From Pectobacterium peruviense (GTDB lineage: Bacteria; Pseudomonadota; Gammaproteobacteria; Enterobacterales; Enterobacteriaceae), in NCBI RefSeq assembly GCF_002847345.1, contig NZ_LXFV01000059.1, forward strand, positions 1-64,000: DNA of 64,000 nucleotides, given 5' to 3'. Under the pieces are notes generated by a model. The model was not told where the DNA came from. It saw only the letters and a program-made list of their open reading frames with translations, and searched no databases. Both the position numbers and the translations under genes were made by a program. This document shows positions 1 to 9,649 of this stretch, one piece after another (the stretch's first letter is position 1; the number at the start of each line of letters is the position of its first letter).

Positions 1-616
1 GGCATACGATATTGGTTACGGTGGGCTGGACCATGTGCTGGCCTCCGGTGAAGACATCAATGTGCTGGTGTTTGATACCGAGGTGTATTCCAACACGGGG
101 GGACAATCATCCAAATCCACACCGGTTGCCGCCATCGCCAAATTTGCCGCCGAAGGGAAACGCACGCGCAAAAAAGATCTCGGCATGATGGCCATGAGCT
201 ATGGCAACGTGTACGTGGCGCAGATCGCCATGGGTGCGGATAAGACGCAAACTCTACGCGCGATGGCAGAAGCGGAAGCCTGGCCGGGTCCGTCGTTGAT
301 CATCGCCTATGCTGCCTGTATCAATCACGGGTTGAAAGCGGGCATGGGATGCAGTCAACGTGAAACTCAGCGAGCCGTGGATGCCGGTTACTGGCACTTA
401 TATCGCTTCGATCCACAGCGTGTGGATAAAGGGAAAAATCCCTTCTCGCTCGATTCAGACGAGCCGGAAGAGGATTTTCAGGATTTCCTGATGGGTGAAG
501 TTCGGTATGCGTCGCTGAAACGCCAGCACCCAGCCATCGCCAATAGCCTGTTTGAGCAAACAGAGCGGGATGCCAGAGAACGATATGAACGTTACCGACG
601 TTTAGCGGGAGGCTGA
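1..616 (+). CDS. nifJ: Pyruvate:flavodoxin/ferredoxin oxidoreductase, C-terminal part (5' end outside window)
   Basis: This is the C-terminal ~200 residues of the large single-chain pyruvate:flavodoxin oxidoreductase (about 1170 aa in full), which oxidatively decarboxylates pyruvate to acetyl-CoA and passes electrons to flavodoxin or ferredoxin in the cytoplasm. The frame is open from base 2, so the gene enters the window from the left. The segment GYGGLDHVLASGED followed by DTEVYSNTGGQSSKSTP is the thiamine-diphosphate-binding region of this family. The remainder (AYAACINHGLKAGM, then an ERYERYRRLAGG end) also matches the family. The GTG at 35 is an internal codon, not a start. The 2Fe-4S ferredoxin-like part lies outside the window. 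Identity is secure; role in nitrogen fixation versus general anaerobic metabolism cannot be told. Confidence 0.95.
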   Translation, partial: AYDIGYGGLDHVLASGEDINVLVFDTEVYSNTGGQSSKSTPVAAIAKFAAEGKRTRKKDLGMMAMSYGNVYVAQIAMGADKTQTLRAMAEAEAWPGPSLIIAYAACINHGLKAGMGCSQRETQRAVDAGYWHLYRFDPQRVDKGKNPFSLDSDEPEEDFQDFLMGEVRYASLKRQHPAIANSLFEQTERDARERYERYRRLAGG

Positions 617-637
617 TCGCAGAAGAAAACACCATGG

Positions 638-668
638 TGGGCGGATATAGCGAAAGCGCTATCCGCCC
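638..668 (+). terminator. Hairpin after nifJ
   Basis: A long GC-rich inverted repeat (GGGCGGATA-t-AGCG, loop aaag, CGCTATCCGCCC) starts about 20 bases after the nifJ stop. There is no clean T-run after it, so it may be a weak or bidirectional terminator. Confidence 0.55.
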
Positions 669-786
669 CTTCGTACCCCAGCAAACGTCCCTTTGCCCGC
701 CGACACAGGACAGTATCTTTTATACTGCCGATAATTTATCCTCTTCCGCCTTTCGTCATTGACTATAAAAAATTAAGCCTGCACCT

Positions 787-2286
787 ATGATCTCATCACC
801 CGACGCAACGCCGACGCCGGTTCAATCATCCACGTCAACGCTTGCCGCCTTACGCTCGCCCTCGCTGCTGATGCGCGAAATTTTGGCGGGCACTATCACC
901 GCGCTGGCGCTTATTCCCGAGGTGATTTCGTTTTCTATCATCGCGGGCGTAGACCCGAAAGTCAGTCTGATCGCCTCTATTGTCTTGTGCTTCACCATGT
1001 CTTTTCTCGGTGGCCGACCCGCGATGGTCACAGCCGCCGCCGGTGCCGTGGCGCTGGTTATCGGGCCAATGGTGCACGCACACGGCGTGGCCTATATTCT
1101 GCCCGCCGTGATTATGGCGGGACTTATCCAGATTCTGTTTGGGCTGGCTGGGTTGGCAAGAATGATGCGCTACATTCCCCGTTCGGTAATGATCGGTTTC
1201 GTGAATGCGCTGAGCATCCTGATTTTCGCCGCGCAAGTGCCGCATGTTTACGGGCATTCCTCGCTTGTCTGGCTGCTGTTTGCGTTAACAGTAGCGATCG
1301 TTTTGCTGTTGCCTTATGTGGTGAAAAGTATTCCCGCCCCGCTGGTCGCGATTGTGACCGTGACGGCGATTGCGATGTTTACCGGCATCACGGTGCCTAA
1401 CGTCGGTGATGCTGGTCCTATGCAGCCCGGATTGCCGGGTTTCACCCACTGGCTGGTACCGTTCAATGTTGAAACACTGCGCATCATCTGGCCAACCGCG
1501 CTCAGTATTGCCTTCGTCGGCCTGATGGAATCGCTGCTAACCGCCAAACTGGTAGATGACATTACCGATACCCCGTCCAGCAAGCGCCGCGAATGCTGGG
1601 GACTGGGCGTTTCCAATATCTTCGCCGGATTCTACGGCGGCATTGCTGGATGTGCGATGATCGGGCAAACCGTGGTCAATGTAGAGTTAGGGAAAGCGCG
1701 TACGCGTATCTCCACCCTCGCCGCCGCACTGGTGCTGTTGCTGCTGGTGACCGGCCTGAGCGAGATCATGGCTAAGATTCCGATGGTGGTGCTGGCGGGG
1801 ATTATGATGATTGTCGCGCTGAAAACGATGAACTGGCATAGCCTGCACCCCACCACGCTGAAACGGATGCCGCTGTCGGAAACGCTGGTGGTCGTAGTAA
1901 CGGTGATCGCCACCGTCTCGACGGCAAATCTGGCAATCGGCGTAGCGGGTGGCGTGATCTTTGCCATCCTGCTATTTGCACGCCGCGTGGCGCACGTCAT
2001 TCATGCAGAACGTCGCGTGAGCGAAGATGGAAAGTCGGTACACTACACAGTACGCGGGCCGCTATTCTTCGGCAGCAGCAACGACCTCTTCGAGCACTTC
2101 CTCTATGCGCAGGACCCGCAGAACGTCACTATCGACCTGACGCACGCCCAAATCTGGGATGCCTCCAGCGTAGCGGCGCTCGACGCTATCGAAACCCGCT
2201 ATCACCGTTACGATGCGAAAGTTGCGATCATCGGGTTGGATAACCACAGCAGCAAAATCCATCAGCGCCTGTCAGGGCATCTCTGA
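787..2286 (+). CDS. SulP/SLC26-family anion transporter with C-terminal STAS domain
   Basis: A 499-aa inner-membrane protein of the SulP family, which moves sulfate, bicarbonate or dicarboxylates in a proton- or sodium-coupled manner. The N-terminal ~390 residues are a chain of hydrophobic segments with family signatures: PEVISFSIIAGVDP, a GGRPAMVTAAAGAVALV stretch in TM3, and GGIAGCAMIGQTVVN. The last ~100 residues form a cytoplasmic STAS domain (VTIDLTHAQIWDASSVAALDAIE). Length fits the short bacterial SulP group. The gene stands alone, after a 170-base gap from nifJ, so the substrate cannot be inferred from neighbours. Start ATG at 787 is the only plausible one. Confidence 0.88.
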   Translation: MISSPDATPTPVQSSTSTLAALRSPSLLMREILAGTITALALIPEVISFSIIAGVDPKVSLIASIVLCFTMSFLGGRPAMVTAAAGAVALVIGPMVHAHGVAYILPAVIMAGLIQILFGLAGLARMMRYIPRSVMIGFVNALSILIFAAQVPHVYGHSSLVWLLFALTVAIVLLLPYVVKSIPAPLVAIVTVTAIAMFTGITVPNVGDAGPMQPGLPGFTHWLVPFNVETLRIIWPTALSIAFVGLMESLLTAKLVDDITDTPSSKRRECWGLGVSNIFAGFYGGIAGCAMIGQTVVNVELGKARTRISTLAAALVLLLLVTGLSEIMAKIPMVVLAGIMMIVALKTMNWHSLHPTTLKRMPLSETLVVVVTVIATVSTANLAIGVAGGVIFAILLFARRVAHVIHAERRVSEDGKSVHYTVRGPLFFGSSNDLFEHFLYAQDPQNVTIDLTHAQIWDASSVAALDAIETRYHRYDAKVAIIGLDNHSSKIHQRLSGHL

Positions 2287-2296
2287 TCGCGCCTAC

Positions 2297-2318
2297 CCCC
2301 TTGGCTACGGCCAAGGGG
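2297..2318 (+). terminator. Hairpin after the SulP gene
   Basis: CCCCTTGGC-tacg-GCCAAGGGG lies 10 bases after the stop codon: a perfect 9-bp stem with a tetraloop. No T-run follows, so termination strength is uncertain. Confidence 0.55.
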
Positions 2319-2420
2319 AATCGCCGGTATATCTCTTCCGTGAATATGAATAACAGGAATCAAACTAAAGCGTGACAGGCAGATGCTTTATCTTATCTCC
2401 TCATCTATAAGGAGGAGAGT

Positions 2421-3206
2421 ATGCCCGCAACGTTTATTCCGCAAGAAAGCCCCCTCATCCCCTATCGCGTGTCAGAGAATAGCTATCATGCCACGACGTT
2501 CGTGCTGATACACGGTGCTTGGCACGGCGGCTGGTGCTGGTCTCGAGTGACCGAGCAGCTTACCGATGCTGGCTTTGCTTCTGCGCCGTTGACGCTCGCT
2601 GGGTTGGCGGAACGTCGTGCTGAGCTATCGCGCGGTATTAACCTAACCACGCACATTCACGATATTACCGACACGATCCGCCAACGGGGTTGGCGCGATG
2701 TTACGTTGGTCGGCCACAGCTACGGTGGATTTCCCGCCACGGCTGCCGCGTATCAATTGCCTGACGTCGTCACCCATCTGATTCTGCTGGATGCGTTTTT
2801 ACCCGCACCGGGTGAGAAGTTACTGGATCACGCACCCGACCTTATCGCCGCCTACCAGACGCAGGCGGCACGCGACCCCGCGTGGCACATTCCCCCGCTT
2901 CCATCACTGCTGTTTGGCGTGAATGAAGCCGACCGCGAGTGGGTCGATGCTCACCTGACGCCGCAGCCGGTAAACACCTATTTTGAATCAATAGCCTTAC
3001 CGCCCGCGCCACCGACACTGAAAAAGACCTATATCCGCTGCACGCGCGCGGCGGGCAACTACCTCACCACCTCGGTACAACGTGCTCAGACCGATCCAAG
3101 CTGGCGTTTTCTCACGCTCGATAGCGACCACGATGCCATGATCGATGCACCTGATGCGCTAACCGCTCTGCTGACGTCAGCGTTGACAACCCGCACACCT
3201 CTGTGA
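2421..3206 (+). CDS. Alpha/beta hydrolase (EstC/salicylate-esterase-like)
   Basis: A 261-aa cytoplasmic alpha/beta-fold hydrolase. The oxyanion-hole motif HGAWHGGWCW is at residues 31-40, the nucleophile elbow GHSYGG has Ser100, and the C-terminal DSDHDAM gives the likely catalytic His. This HGAWHGGWCW subtype is shared with plant methyl-esterase-like and EstC-type hydrolases that cleave small esters. The start at 2421 is supported by a strong Shine-Dalgarno (AAGGAGGAG) five bases upstream. It sits 41 bases before an acid-sugar dehydratase on the same strand, so the two may be co-transcribed; a lactonase or esterase role in the same catabolic route is possible but not shown. Substrate unknown. 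Confidence 0.85.
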   Translation: MPATFIPQESPLIPYRVSENSYHATTFVLIHGAWHGGWCWSRVTEQLTDAGFASAPLTLAGLAERRAELSRGINLTTHIHDITDTIRQRGWRDVTLVGHSYGGFPATAAAYQLPDVVTHLILLDAFLPAPGEKLLDHAPDLIAAYQTQAARDPAWHIPPLPSLLFGVNEADREWVDAHLTPQPVNTYFESIALPPAPPTLKKTYIRCTRAAGNYLTTSVQRAQTDPSWRFLTLDSDHDAMIDAPDALTALLTSALTTRTPL

Positions 3207-3247
3207 TTAGACTCAATGCTAAGCAGGCTAACTTAAGGAAAGCGTTG

Positions 3248-4429
3248 ATGAAAATTACCGATGTGCGCGTAATTTTAGCGAACCGATATATGTTTGTTGA
3301 GGTCACCACCGACGAGGGGCTGACGGGCATTGGCGAATCCGGTGCCTGGGGCTTTCTGGATGCGTCCAAAGGCGCGGTAGAGGCATTACGCACTTACCTG
3401 ATCGGGCAAGATCCGCTACGTATTGAGCACCACTGGCAGTATATGTACCGCTGCTGGCATTTTCGTGGTGCCGCTATTATGGGTGCCATCAGCGCCATTG
3501 ATATCGCCCTGTGGGACATCGCAGGTAAGTATTACGATACGCCAGTTTATAACCTGCTGGGCGGCCGCTGCCGCGACAAGGCGCGCGTTTATGCCCACGC
3601 GGGAGGACGCACCACTGAAGAAACCATCGCCAATCTGAAAAAAGCCAAAGCTGACGGCTTCACCGCGATTGGTCATCTGACGCCTTTTCTGGATGAATCG
3701 CGTGATACGCCCTATTTCACCACCCACGCCAAAGAGATCGGTGAAGCCATCGAACGTATCGGCCTTTATCGGGAAGCGGTCGGTAACGATGTCGACCTGT
3801 GTATCGAAGTCCACCGCCGCCTAAAGCCCGCCGATGCCGTGGTATTCGCTCGCGGCATTGAGCCGTTTTATCCGTATTTTATTGAAGATCCTATCGGTGC
3901 GGATAACTTCGATTCCATGGCGGAAGTGGCGGACAAAATCAATATTCCTATCGCCACCGGTGAACGCCTGAATAATCCGCAGGAATTCGCGATGCTGATT
4001 CGCCGTAATGCGGTCGCCTATGTGCGTCCTGACGTCTGCATGTGCGGCGGGATTACCGGAGCGAAAAAAGTCGCGGCCTTGGCAGAGGCCAACGATTTGA
4101 TGGTCGTGCCACATAACCCACTTAGCCCCGTCTCTACCGCCGCCTGCTTACAGATCGCCGTCAGCATCCCGAACTTTGCGCTGCTGGAGTATCCGGGGGA
4201 TGACCAACCCGCACTGTCAGAAAAATTTGGGGCGACGGGCGTCGAGAACGGCGTGTGGAAAAAAGACGTCGTGAAGAACACGTTCAAATGCGTAGATGGA
4301 TTTATGGAGATACCGACGCAGTCCGGCATCGGCATTGAGCTGGCGGACGATCTAGAAAACCGCTTCCCTTATCGTCGTCGCGGCCTGAAAACCCGACTGC
4401 ACGTCGACGGCTCCGTCGTCGATCAATAA
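3248..4429 (+). CDS. Mandelate racemase/muconate lactonizing (enolase) superfamily acid-sugar dehydratase
   Basis: A 393-aa enolase-superfamily enzyme expected to dehydrate an aldonic or aldaric acid in the cytoplasm using Mg2+. The barrel shows the metal-ligand series CIEVHRR, YFIEDPIG and ATGERL, and the C-terminal VPHNPLSPVSTAA carries a catalytic His. The E-x-H form of the second-strand motif resembles gluconate/galactonate-dehydratase-like members rather than classical mandelate racemases. The start at 3248 is chosen over the upstream in-frame ATT at 3203 because TAAGGAAAG lies just before it and because MKITDVRVI is the normal N-terminus. It follows the hydrolase gene closely. The exact sugar acid cannot be called. 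Confidence 0.87.
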   Translation: MKITDVRVILANRYMFVEVTTDEGLTGIGESGAWGFLDASKGAVEALRTYLIGQDPLRIEHHWQYMYRCWHFRGAAIMGAISAIDIALWDIAGKYYDTPVYNLLGGRCRDKARVYAHAGGRTTEETIANLKKAKADGFTAIGHLTPFLDESRDTPYFTTHAKEIGEAIERIGLYREAVGNDVDLCIEVHRRLKPADAVVFARGIEPFYPYFIEDPIGADNFDSMAEVADKINIPIATGERLNNPQEFAMLIRRNAVAYVRPDVCMCGGITGAKKVAALAEANDLMVVPHNPLSPVSTAACLQIAVSIPNFALLEYPGDDQPALSEKFGATGVENGVWKKDVVKNTFKCVDGFMEIPTQSGIGIELADDLENRFPYRRRGLKTRLHVDGSVVDQ

Positions 4430-4438
4430 AGCACATCA

Positions 4439-4484
4439 ACAGGTCGTGACGCGTCACTGAGAGCGCCACGACCTGTCGTATTTT
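4439..4484. terminator. Bidirectional terminator between convergent genes
   Basis: ACAGGTCGTG ... CACGACCTGT is a perfect 10-bp stem lying between the ends of the dehydratase gene (+) and the RND pump gene (-). A TTTT run follows on the + strand. Confidence 0.7.
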
Positions 4485-4487
4485 CCC

Positions 4488-7400
4488 CTACGACGTAGGA
4501 TTTCCCACCTTCCGTCCTTCCCACTGCATCAATAGGCTCAGCGCCGCAGGCAGAGCAAGCAACGTCAGCAGCGTCGCCACCATCAACCCACCGATAATCG
4601 CGTAGGCCATCGGCCCCCAAAACACCTGATGCGCAATCGGGATCATGCCAAGAATCGCCGCCAGCGCGGTCAGCACTATCGGGCGTGAACGATGGCTGGC
4701 CGCATTCACGATTGCCTCCGTGGCGGGTTGTCCATTTTTCACATTCAGATCGACTTCGCCAATCAGAATGACTGCATTACGAATAATCATCCCCGCTAGC
4801 GCAATCGCTCCCAGCAGCGCCACAAATCCCATCGGCGTTCCGGTCGGCAACATGGCCGCAACGATGCCGATCAGGCCAAACGGTGCGGTCAGGAATGCCA
4901 GCACCATGCGGGAAATACGCTGTAGCTGAATCATTAACAGCACCAGCATCACCAACAGCGTAACTGGCAACACCGCATACACCGAACCATTGCCCTTGTC
5001 GGATTCCGCCGCAACGCCGCCTTCCGTGATGTGGTAGCCCGTCGGTAACGAGGCACGGTAGCGTTCAATTTCCGGTGCCAGCTTTTCAGACAGCGCCGGT
5101 GCCCGCACGCCCGGCGCGACATCCATCTGCACCGTGATGAACGGTTCGCGCTGACGCCGCCAGATAATCGGATCGTCAACGCCATACGACACCGTGGCAA
5201 TCTGCCCCAGCGGTACCGAGCGCCCCTCCGCAATCGGAATTTGTAGATTCGCGATCGTGGCGACGTCTCTGCGTTCCTGCGGCGTACCGCGAATCACGAC
5301 GTCCACCAATCGGTGTTCATCGCGCACCGAGGTCAGCGTTGAACCGGAGAATATCGCCGCCAGCATGCTGGCTACATCCTGTGAGCTGATGCCAACCGCG
5401 CGGGCTTCAGTCTGATTCAGCACCACGTTCACCGAGCGTTCAGGTTCACCCGCCGTCAGATTCACCTCGCGGACATCGGCCCGGTTTCCCACCAGGCTGG
5501 CAAGCCCCTGCGCAAGTTCACGAACCCGATTAATATCCGGCCCCGCGACCCGATATTTAAGCGGCCAGCCCACTGGTGGCCCTAATTCCAATGCCGAGAC
5601 GCGCGCCACAATGCTACTAAAATCGCGCTCAAGCACCTGATTCAACCGTGCCGCCAGCGCGTCCCGCGCATCCAGATTTTTTGCTACCACCACCAACTGA
5701 GCGATATTTTCGTGACTCAGCAACACATCCATCGGGAGATAAAAACGCACCGCACCCGACCCAACATAGGTAGAGAAATGATCAACGTCAGGATCGTCCT
5801 TCAGAAGTGCTTCCAGCCGTTTCGCCTGCGCTTCCGTCGCGGCCTGTGATGCATTCGAGGGCAACGTCAGGCTAACCAGCAGTTCTGGCCTGTCCGACGC
5901 GGGAAAGAATTCTCCCTCCAATCGGGTTGCGCCGAACAAGGCGACAACCAGCAGGAGCACCGCAATGATCAACGTCATTCCCCGGTTTGCCAACGCCCGT
6001 TGCAGCCATTGGCGATAAATGCGCCCCACTCGTCCCGGTTCGTTGTTATGGTGACGAAACGTTTTTGGCAACAGCCAGACACCGAGCAGCGGGGAAAAAA
6101 GAATCGCGACGATCCAGGAACTGAGCAAGGCGATGAGGACGACGACGAAGAGCGAAAAACAGTATTCACCCGCGCTGGATGAAGCAAAACCGACGGGAAT
6201 GAATCCAGCAATCATCACCAGCGTCCCCGTCAGCATCGGAAAAGCCGTACTTTCATACGCCCAGGCCGCCGCCCGTTTACGATCCCACCCCTCTTCCAGC
6301 CGCGATACCATGGCTTCTACCGTAATCATGGCGTCATCCACCAGCAGCCCCAGCGAAATAATCAGCGCCCCGAGCGAGATACGCTGCAAGCCAATACCGG
6401 TTATCTCCATGCCAATAAACGTCATCGCCAGCACAATAGGGATGGATGCAGCAACGACCAGTCCCGCGCGGCTGCCGAGAGAAACGAACGACACCGCCAG
6501 CACGATGGCAACGGCCTCCAGCAGCACTTTGATAAAGCCGCCGACCGCGCCTTTCACCACCTCAGCCTGATCGGCCACACGCGTCATGTCTATCCCATGC
6601 GGTAACTGGGCAGAAAGCGTGTTCATTTTTTCGCGAATAGCCTGACCGAAATTGAGCATGTTGCCGGTAGGTGCCATAGAAATAGCCAGTCCAATGGCTT
6701 TCTCACCATTTACTCGAAACGTCGGCGACGGCGGTTCCGCTATTTCACGGCTAATGGTGGCGATATCAGTAAGCGGAACAAATTTCCCGCCGATGCGTAA
6801 GGTAATCTGGCGCAGACTCTCCTCAGAGGTAAACGCGCCGCTGACGCGCACGGCGATCTTTTCATCCCCAGTACGGATAATACCGGCGGGCGTAACCGCA
6901 TTCTGCGCCTTAAGTGAATCAATCACCTGCTGCGAATCGATCCCTAATCCAGCCAGCCGTCGGGGAGAAAACGTTACGACGATCTGTTCTTCTTCCACCC
7001 CCAGCATATCAACCTTACCGACATCCGGCACGCTCAGTAACGCAGAGCGAATATCCTCGACGCGATCGCGCAATTCCCGTGGTGAGAACCCATCCGCGGT
7101 GAAGCCATAAATCGTACCAAACGTGTCATCAAACTCGTCATTGACGTCTGGCAGGCTGACACCATCAGGGAGCGAACTGGCGATATCCGTCATCTTCTTA
7201 CGCACCGTATACCAGATATTCGGCACGGCAGAAGGCGGTGTATCATCGCGCAGGTTAACGAAAACCACCGCTTCCCCGGCACGGGTATAACTCTCGACAT
7301 AATCGAGATACGGCGTTTCCTGTAATTTTTTCTCCAGCTTATCGGTAACGAAATTGACGGTATCGCTCACCGTCGCCCCCGGCCAGGCGGCAGACACCAC

Positions 7401-7571
7401 GGCAGATTTGATGGTAAACGCCGGATCCTCGTTGCGGGGCAAGCGCTGGTAGCTCATCACGCCTGCCGCCATAATCACCAGCATCATAAAAGCGACCAAC
7501 TGCTGATGCGCGAGTGCCCAAGCGGAGAGATTGAAGCGCGTAGAGGTAGAAGATTGAGATTCACGAAACAT
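4488..7571 (-). CDS. RND efflux pump, inner-membrane permease (AcrB/HAE1-like family)
   Basis: A 1027-aa RND transporter that exports hydrophobic compounds by proton antiport across the inner membrane, working with a periplasmic adaptor and an outer-membrane channel. TM1 is near the N-terminus (LVAFMMLVIMAAGVM). The TM4 proton-relay motif GLLVDDAMITVEAM carries the Asp pair, and the length is standard. In TM10 the residue normally Lys in AcrB (KNA) is Arg here (IIRNAVILIGE), as in some more distant RND clades. It overlaps the adaptor gene by one base (TAATG), so translation is coupled. No outer-membrane factor is adjacent, so a TolC-type channel elsewhere is likely. Substrates are not predictable. 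Confidence 0.93.
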   Translation of the reverse strand: MFRESQSSTSTRFNLSAWALAHQQLVAFMMLVIMAAGVMSYQRLPRNEDPAFTIKSAVVSAAWPGATVSDTVNFVTDKLEKKLQETPYLDYVESYTRAGEAVVFVNLRDDTPPSAVPNIWYTVRKKMTDIASSLPDGVSLPDVNDEFDDTFGTIYGFTADGFSPRELRDRVEDIRSALLSVPDVGKVDMLGVEEEQIVVTFSPRRLAGLGIDSQQVIDSLKAQNAVTPAGIIRTGDEKIAVRVSGAFTSEESLRQITLRIGGKFVPLTDIATISREIAEPPSPTFRVNGEKAIGLAISMAPTGNMLNFGQAIREKMNTLSAQLPHGIDMTRVADQAEVVKGAVGGFIKVLLEAVAIVLAVSFVSLGSRAGLVVAASIPIVLAMTFIGMEITGIGLQRISLGALIISLGLLVDDAMITVEAMVSRLEEGWDRKRAAAWAYESTAFPMLTGTLVMIAGFIPVGFASSSAGEYCFSLFVVVLIALLSSWIVAILFSPLLGVWLLPKTFRHHNNEPGRVGRIYRQWLQRALANRGMTLIIAVLLLVVALFGATRLEGEFFPASDRPELLVSLTLPSNASQAATEAQAKRLEALLKDDPDVDHFSTYVGSGAVRFYLPMDVLLSHENIAQLVVVAKNLDARDALAARLNQVLERDFSSIVARVSALELGPPVGWPLKYRVAGPDINRVRELAQGLASLVGNRADVREVNLTAGEPERSVNVVLNQTEARAVGISSQDVASMLAAIFSGSTLTSVRDEHRLVDVVIRGTPQERRDVATIANLQIPIAEGRSVPLGQIATVSYGVDDPIIWRRQREPFITVQMDVAPGVRAPALSEKLAPEIERYRASLPTGYHITEGGVAAESDKGNGSVYAVLPVTLLVMLVLLMIQLQRISRMVLAFLTAPFGLIGIVAAMLPTGTPMGFVALLGAIALAGMIIRNAVILIGEVDLNVKNGQPATEAIVNAASHRSRPIVLTALAAILGMIPIAHQVFWGPMAYAIIGGLMVATLLTLLALPAALSLLMQWEGRKVGNPTS

Positions 7572-8653
7572 TAGCGACGCCCCTCTTCATCCAGCCGAAT
7601 TTTCTCATCCGGCCGTAGCTTACTGACGCCAGCCGTTACCACGCGGTCACCCTGTTTCAGCCCATCGGTGATGTAGATCGCCGTGTCGCTGTAGCGTGCA
7701 ACGGTAATCGGCTGCAAACGCACCGTCTGGGTTTCCGTGTTCACGACGTAAACCGCTGGGTTTTCTTCCTTACGGGTGAGTGCAGACGCGGGCAGCTCAA
7801 TGACGGTAGTGTCGGACTGCTGTATTGCGCCATTCACGCTGGCACCCAGCACCATCGTCGCTGGTGGTGAGGTTAACGTCACCCGAACCCGAAACGTTCG
7901 CGTGACTGTATCGGCCTGTGGGCTGATATCACGCACGCGTCCTTGAACCTGAATCGCCGGATCGGATAGCAGCGACACAAGAATCGTGCGCGAGGGAAGC
8001 GACTGATTGACCAAACGTTCTGGTACATCAAACACCGCATCGCGCCCATCGAGTGAAGCTAGCCTGACGACCTCCTGCCCGGCACTGACCACCTGGCCGG
8101 AATTCGCACTGACCGTTGTTATCACACCATCCTGTGCGGACGTGAGTTGCGTATAGCTGAGGCGTTCCTGCGCCCCTTTGACGGTCGTCTGTGCGCTTTC
8201 GCGCCGGGAAACAGCGGCATCCCAATTTGCCTGCGCTTCATCAAGCTGTACCCGCGCAATCGCTCCGCCCGGCGCCAGCGCCTTCATGCGGGAGAAATTG
8301 CTTTTCGCCAGCCGTTCTGCCGAGGTTGCGCTGGCTAAATCAGCCTGTGCGCTGCGCAGCTGATTTTCACTGTCGCGAGCATCGAGCGTCGCAATCACAT
8401 CACCGCGCCTCACGGATGCCCCCACATCCACCAAACGATTCAGGATGCGGCCATCCAGCCGGAAACCTAACGCCGTTTCTTCATGCGGGCGAATCTCTCC
8501 CGTCAACGTCACAGGCTCACGACTCATTGCTGGCATGACGACCAGCGTTTTTACCGGCCTCACGGGCGGCGGCGCAGGCGAATCATCGGTACTGTCACAA
8601 CCGCTAAGCAACACAGCTGACAGCAGACAAAAGGCAAAACGGCTGACCATCAT
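7571..8653 (-). CDS. RND efflux periplasmic adaptor (membrane fusion protein), lipoprotein
   Basis: A ~360-aa membrane fusion protein that links the downstream RND permease to an outer-membrane channel. The N-terminus is a lipoprotein signal with lipobox LLSGC (lipidated Cys about residue 19-20). It is followed by the barrel-sandwich half (TGEIRPHEETALGFRLDGRI), a coiled-coil hairpin and a second lipoyl half (VITTVSANSGQVVSAGQEV), as usual for the family. The first codon may be ATG 8653 or ATG 8650; GAGAGGATG precedes both, and a GTG at 8656 is less likely. First gene of the two-gene pump operon, located downstream of a mipA-like gene on the same strand. Confidence 0.92.
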   Translation of the reverse strand: MMVSRFAFCLLSAVLLSGCDSTDDSPAPPPVRPVKTLVVMPAMSREPVTLTGEIRPHEETALGFRLDGRILNRLVDVGASVRRGDVIATLDARDSENQLRSAQADLASATSAERLAKSNFSRMKALAPGGAIARVQLDEAQANWDAAVSRRESAQTTVKGAQERLSYTQLTSAQDGVITTVSANSGQVVSAGQEVVRLASLDGRDAVFDVPERLVNQSLPSRTILVSLLSDPAIQVQGRVRDISPQADTVTRTFRVRVTLTSPPATMVLGASVNGAIQQSDTTVIELPASALTRKEENPAVYVVNTETQTVRLQPITVARYSDTAIYITDGLKQGDRVVTAGVSKLRPDEKIRLDEEGRR

Positions 8654-8679
8654 CACATCCTCTCACTCATCAAACGCCA

Positions 8680-9495
8680 TCAGAACGAATACAGAACAGC
8701 CAACGTGGCGCCAGTATCATTCCGTCGTTCCACAACCTGACTATCCGCGACTTTGTCAGTCAGCCTCGTTGAGGTAACCCCGACGTTGGTTGACCAGGCA
8801 GGGCTAAATTGATGCGTCCAGTTCGCGCCCAGTGCATAACCGTAGACGCCTTTGCCAGCATGATAGGCGGCCAACCCAGAACGGCTGCTCTGCTGCTGCG
8901 TCACGCCGTAGTAGGTTTGATTAAAGCGGGCATCGCCCATCAACACGTCTGCCGACAGCGCTAGCACGTCGTCTTTTGTCGCGGACTGCCACACCGTGCT
9001 CTTTGCCCCGACGCGATACTGATTTCCTCTTTTTGTCTCGCTCAGTGCAAATTCACCGCTCGCTTCCAGCGCCAGCCAGGGCGCAAACTGATACCCCGCC
9101 GTTACGGTGGTAATTACCGATCCTTTGATTTTCCCCATCCCTTTCAGCCGGTTCGAACCCGCACGCCAATTGCTGTTTTTGTCATCTCTTCCCATGTCGT
9201 AGCCAATCGCGTGATCGAGATAAAAACCGGAAGGAGACTGGTATTGCCAGCCAATGCCGTGCGAAGAATCGAAATAGAGTGCACCGCGCTGAACCGTCAG
9301 CACAGGCAGTGCCATGGTTTGACGATTTTTACTCCCCTTGTAACGCGGTGCATTCTGGGCTGCAACGCCAACGGTAACATCCGTGTGGTCACCCAAAAGC
9401 GAGGGCGATGATGCCTCCGACTCCGCGGCGAATGCAGTGCCAGATAGCACGATAGCGGACAGACTGGTGGATAAAATCATTGTTGTTATGTTCAT
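8680..9495 (-). CDS. MipA/OmpV family outer-membrane protein
   Basis: A 271-aa outer-membrane beta-barrel of the MipA/OmpV family. It has a signal peptide (MNITTMILSTSLSAIVLSGTAFA) and alternating amphipathic strands, and it ends in the aromatic terminal residue (VLYSF) typical of barrels. MipA was described as a scaffold for murein synthesis, and family members also respond to antibiotics. The start at 9495 is preferred over 9540 because GAGGGGATGT sits just before it and because it begins the signal peptide. It faces a divergent OmpR-type two-component system 155 bases away and precedes the RND pump genes by 27 bases, so a single envelope-stress regulon is plausible. That link is inference. 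Confidence 0.9.
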   Translation of the reverse strand: MNITTMILSTSLSAIVLSGTAFAAESEASSPSLLGDHTDVTVGVAAQNAPRYKGSKNRQTMALPVLTVQRGALYFDSSHGIGWQYQSPSGFYLDHAIGYDMGRDDKNSNWRAGSNRLKGMGKIKGSVITTVTAGYQFAPWLALEASGEFALSETKRGNQYRVGAKSTVWQSATKDDVLALSADVLMGDARFNQTYYGVTQQQSSRSGLAAYHAGKGVYGYALGANWTHQFSPAWSTNVGVTSTRLTDKVADSQVVERRNDTGATLAVLYSF

Positions 9496-9649
9496 ACATC
9501 CCCTCTTTAACGCGGTAATCTTGCACCGTGGTGTTTCCACGGCGGGTGCAATGTAATTGGTGTTGGCTTTTCAGCACCGTGACGAATTATGCTGACGCTT
9601 AATCAAGAAACGCTTTGTGGTTTTTTAAGATTTCATCAAGAGGTCGTCG

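Noticed and set aside
3203-3247. Upstream extension of the dehydratase gene
   Set aside because: The extra residues are unlike the family, and a Shine-Dalgarno is placed for the ATG at 3248.
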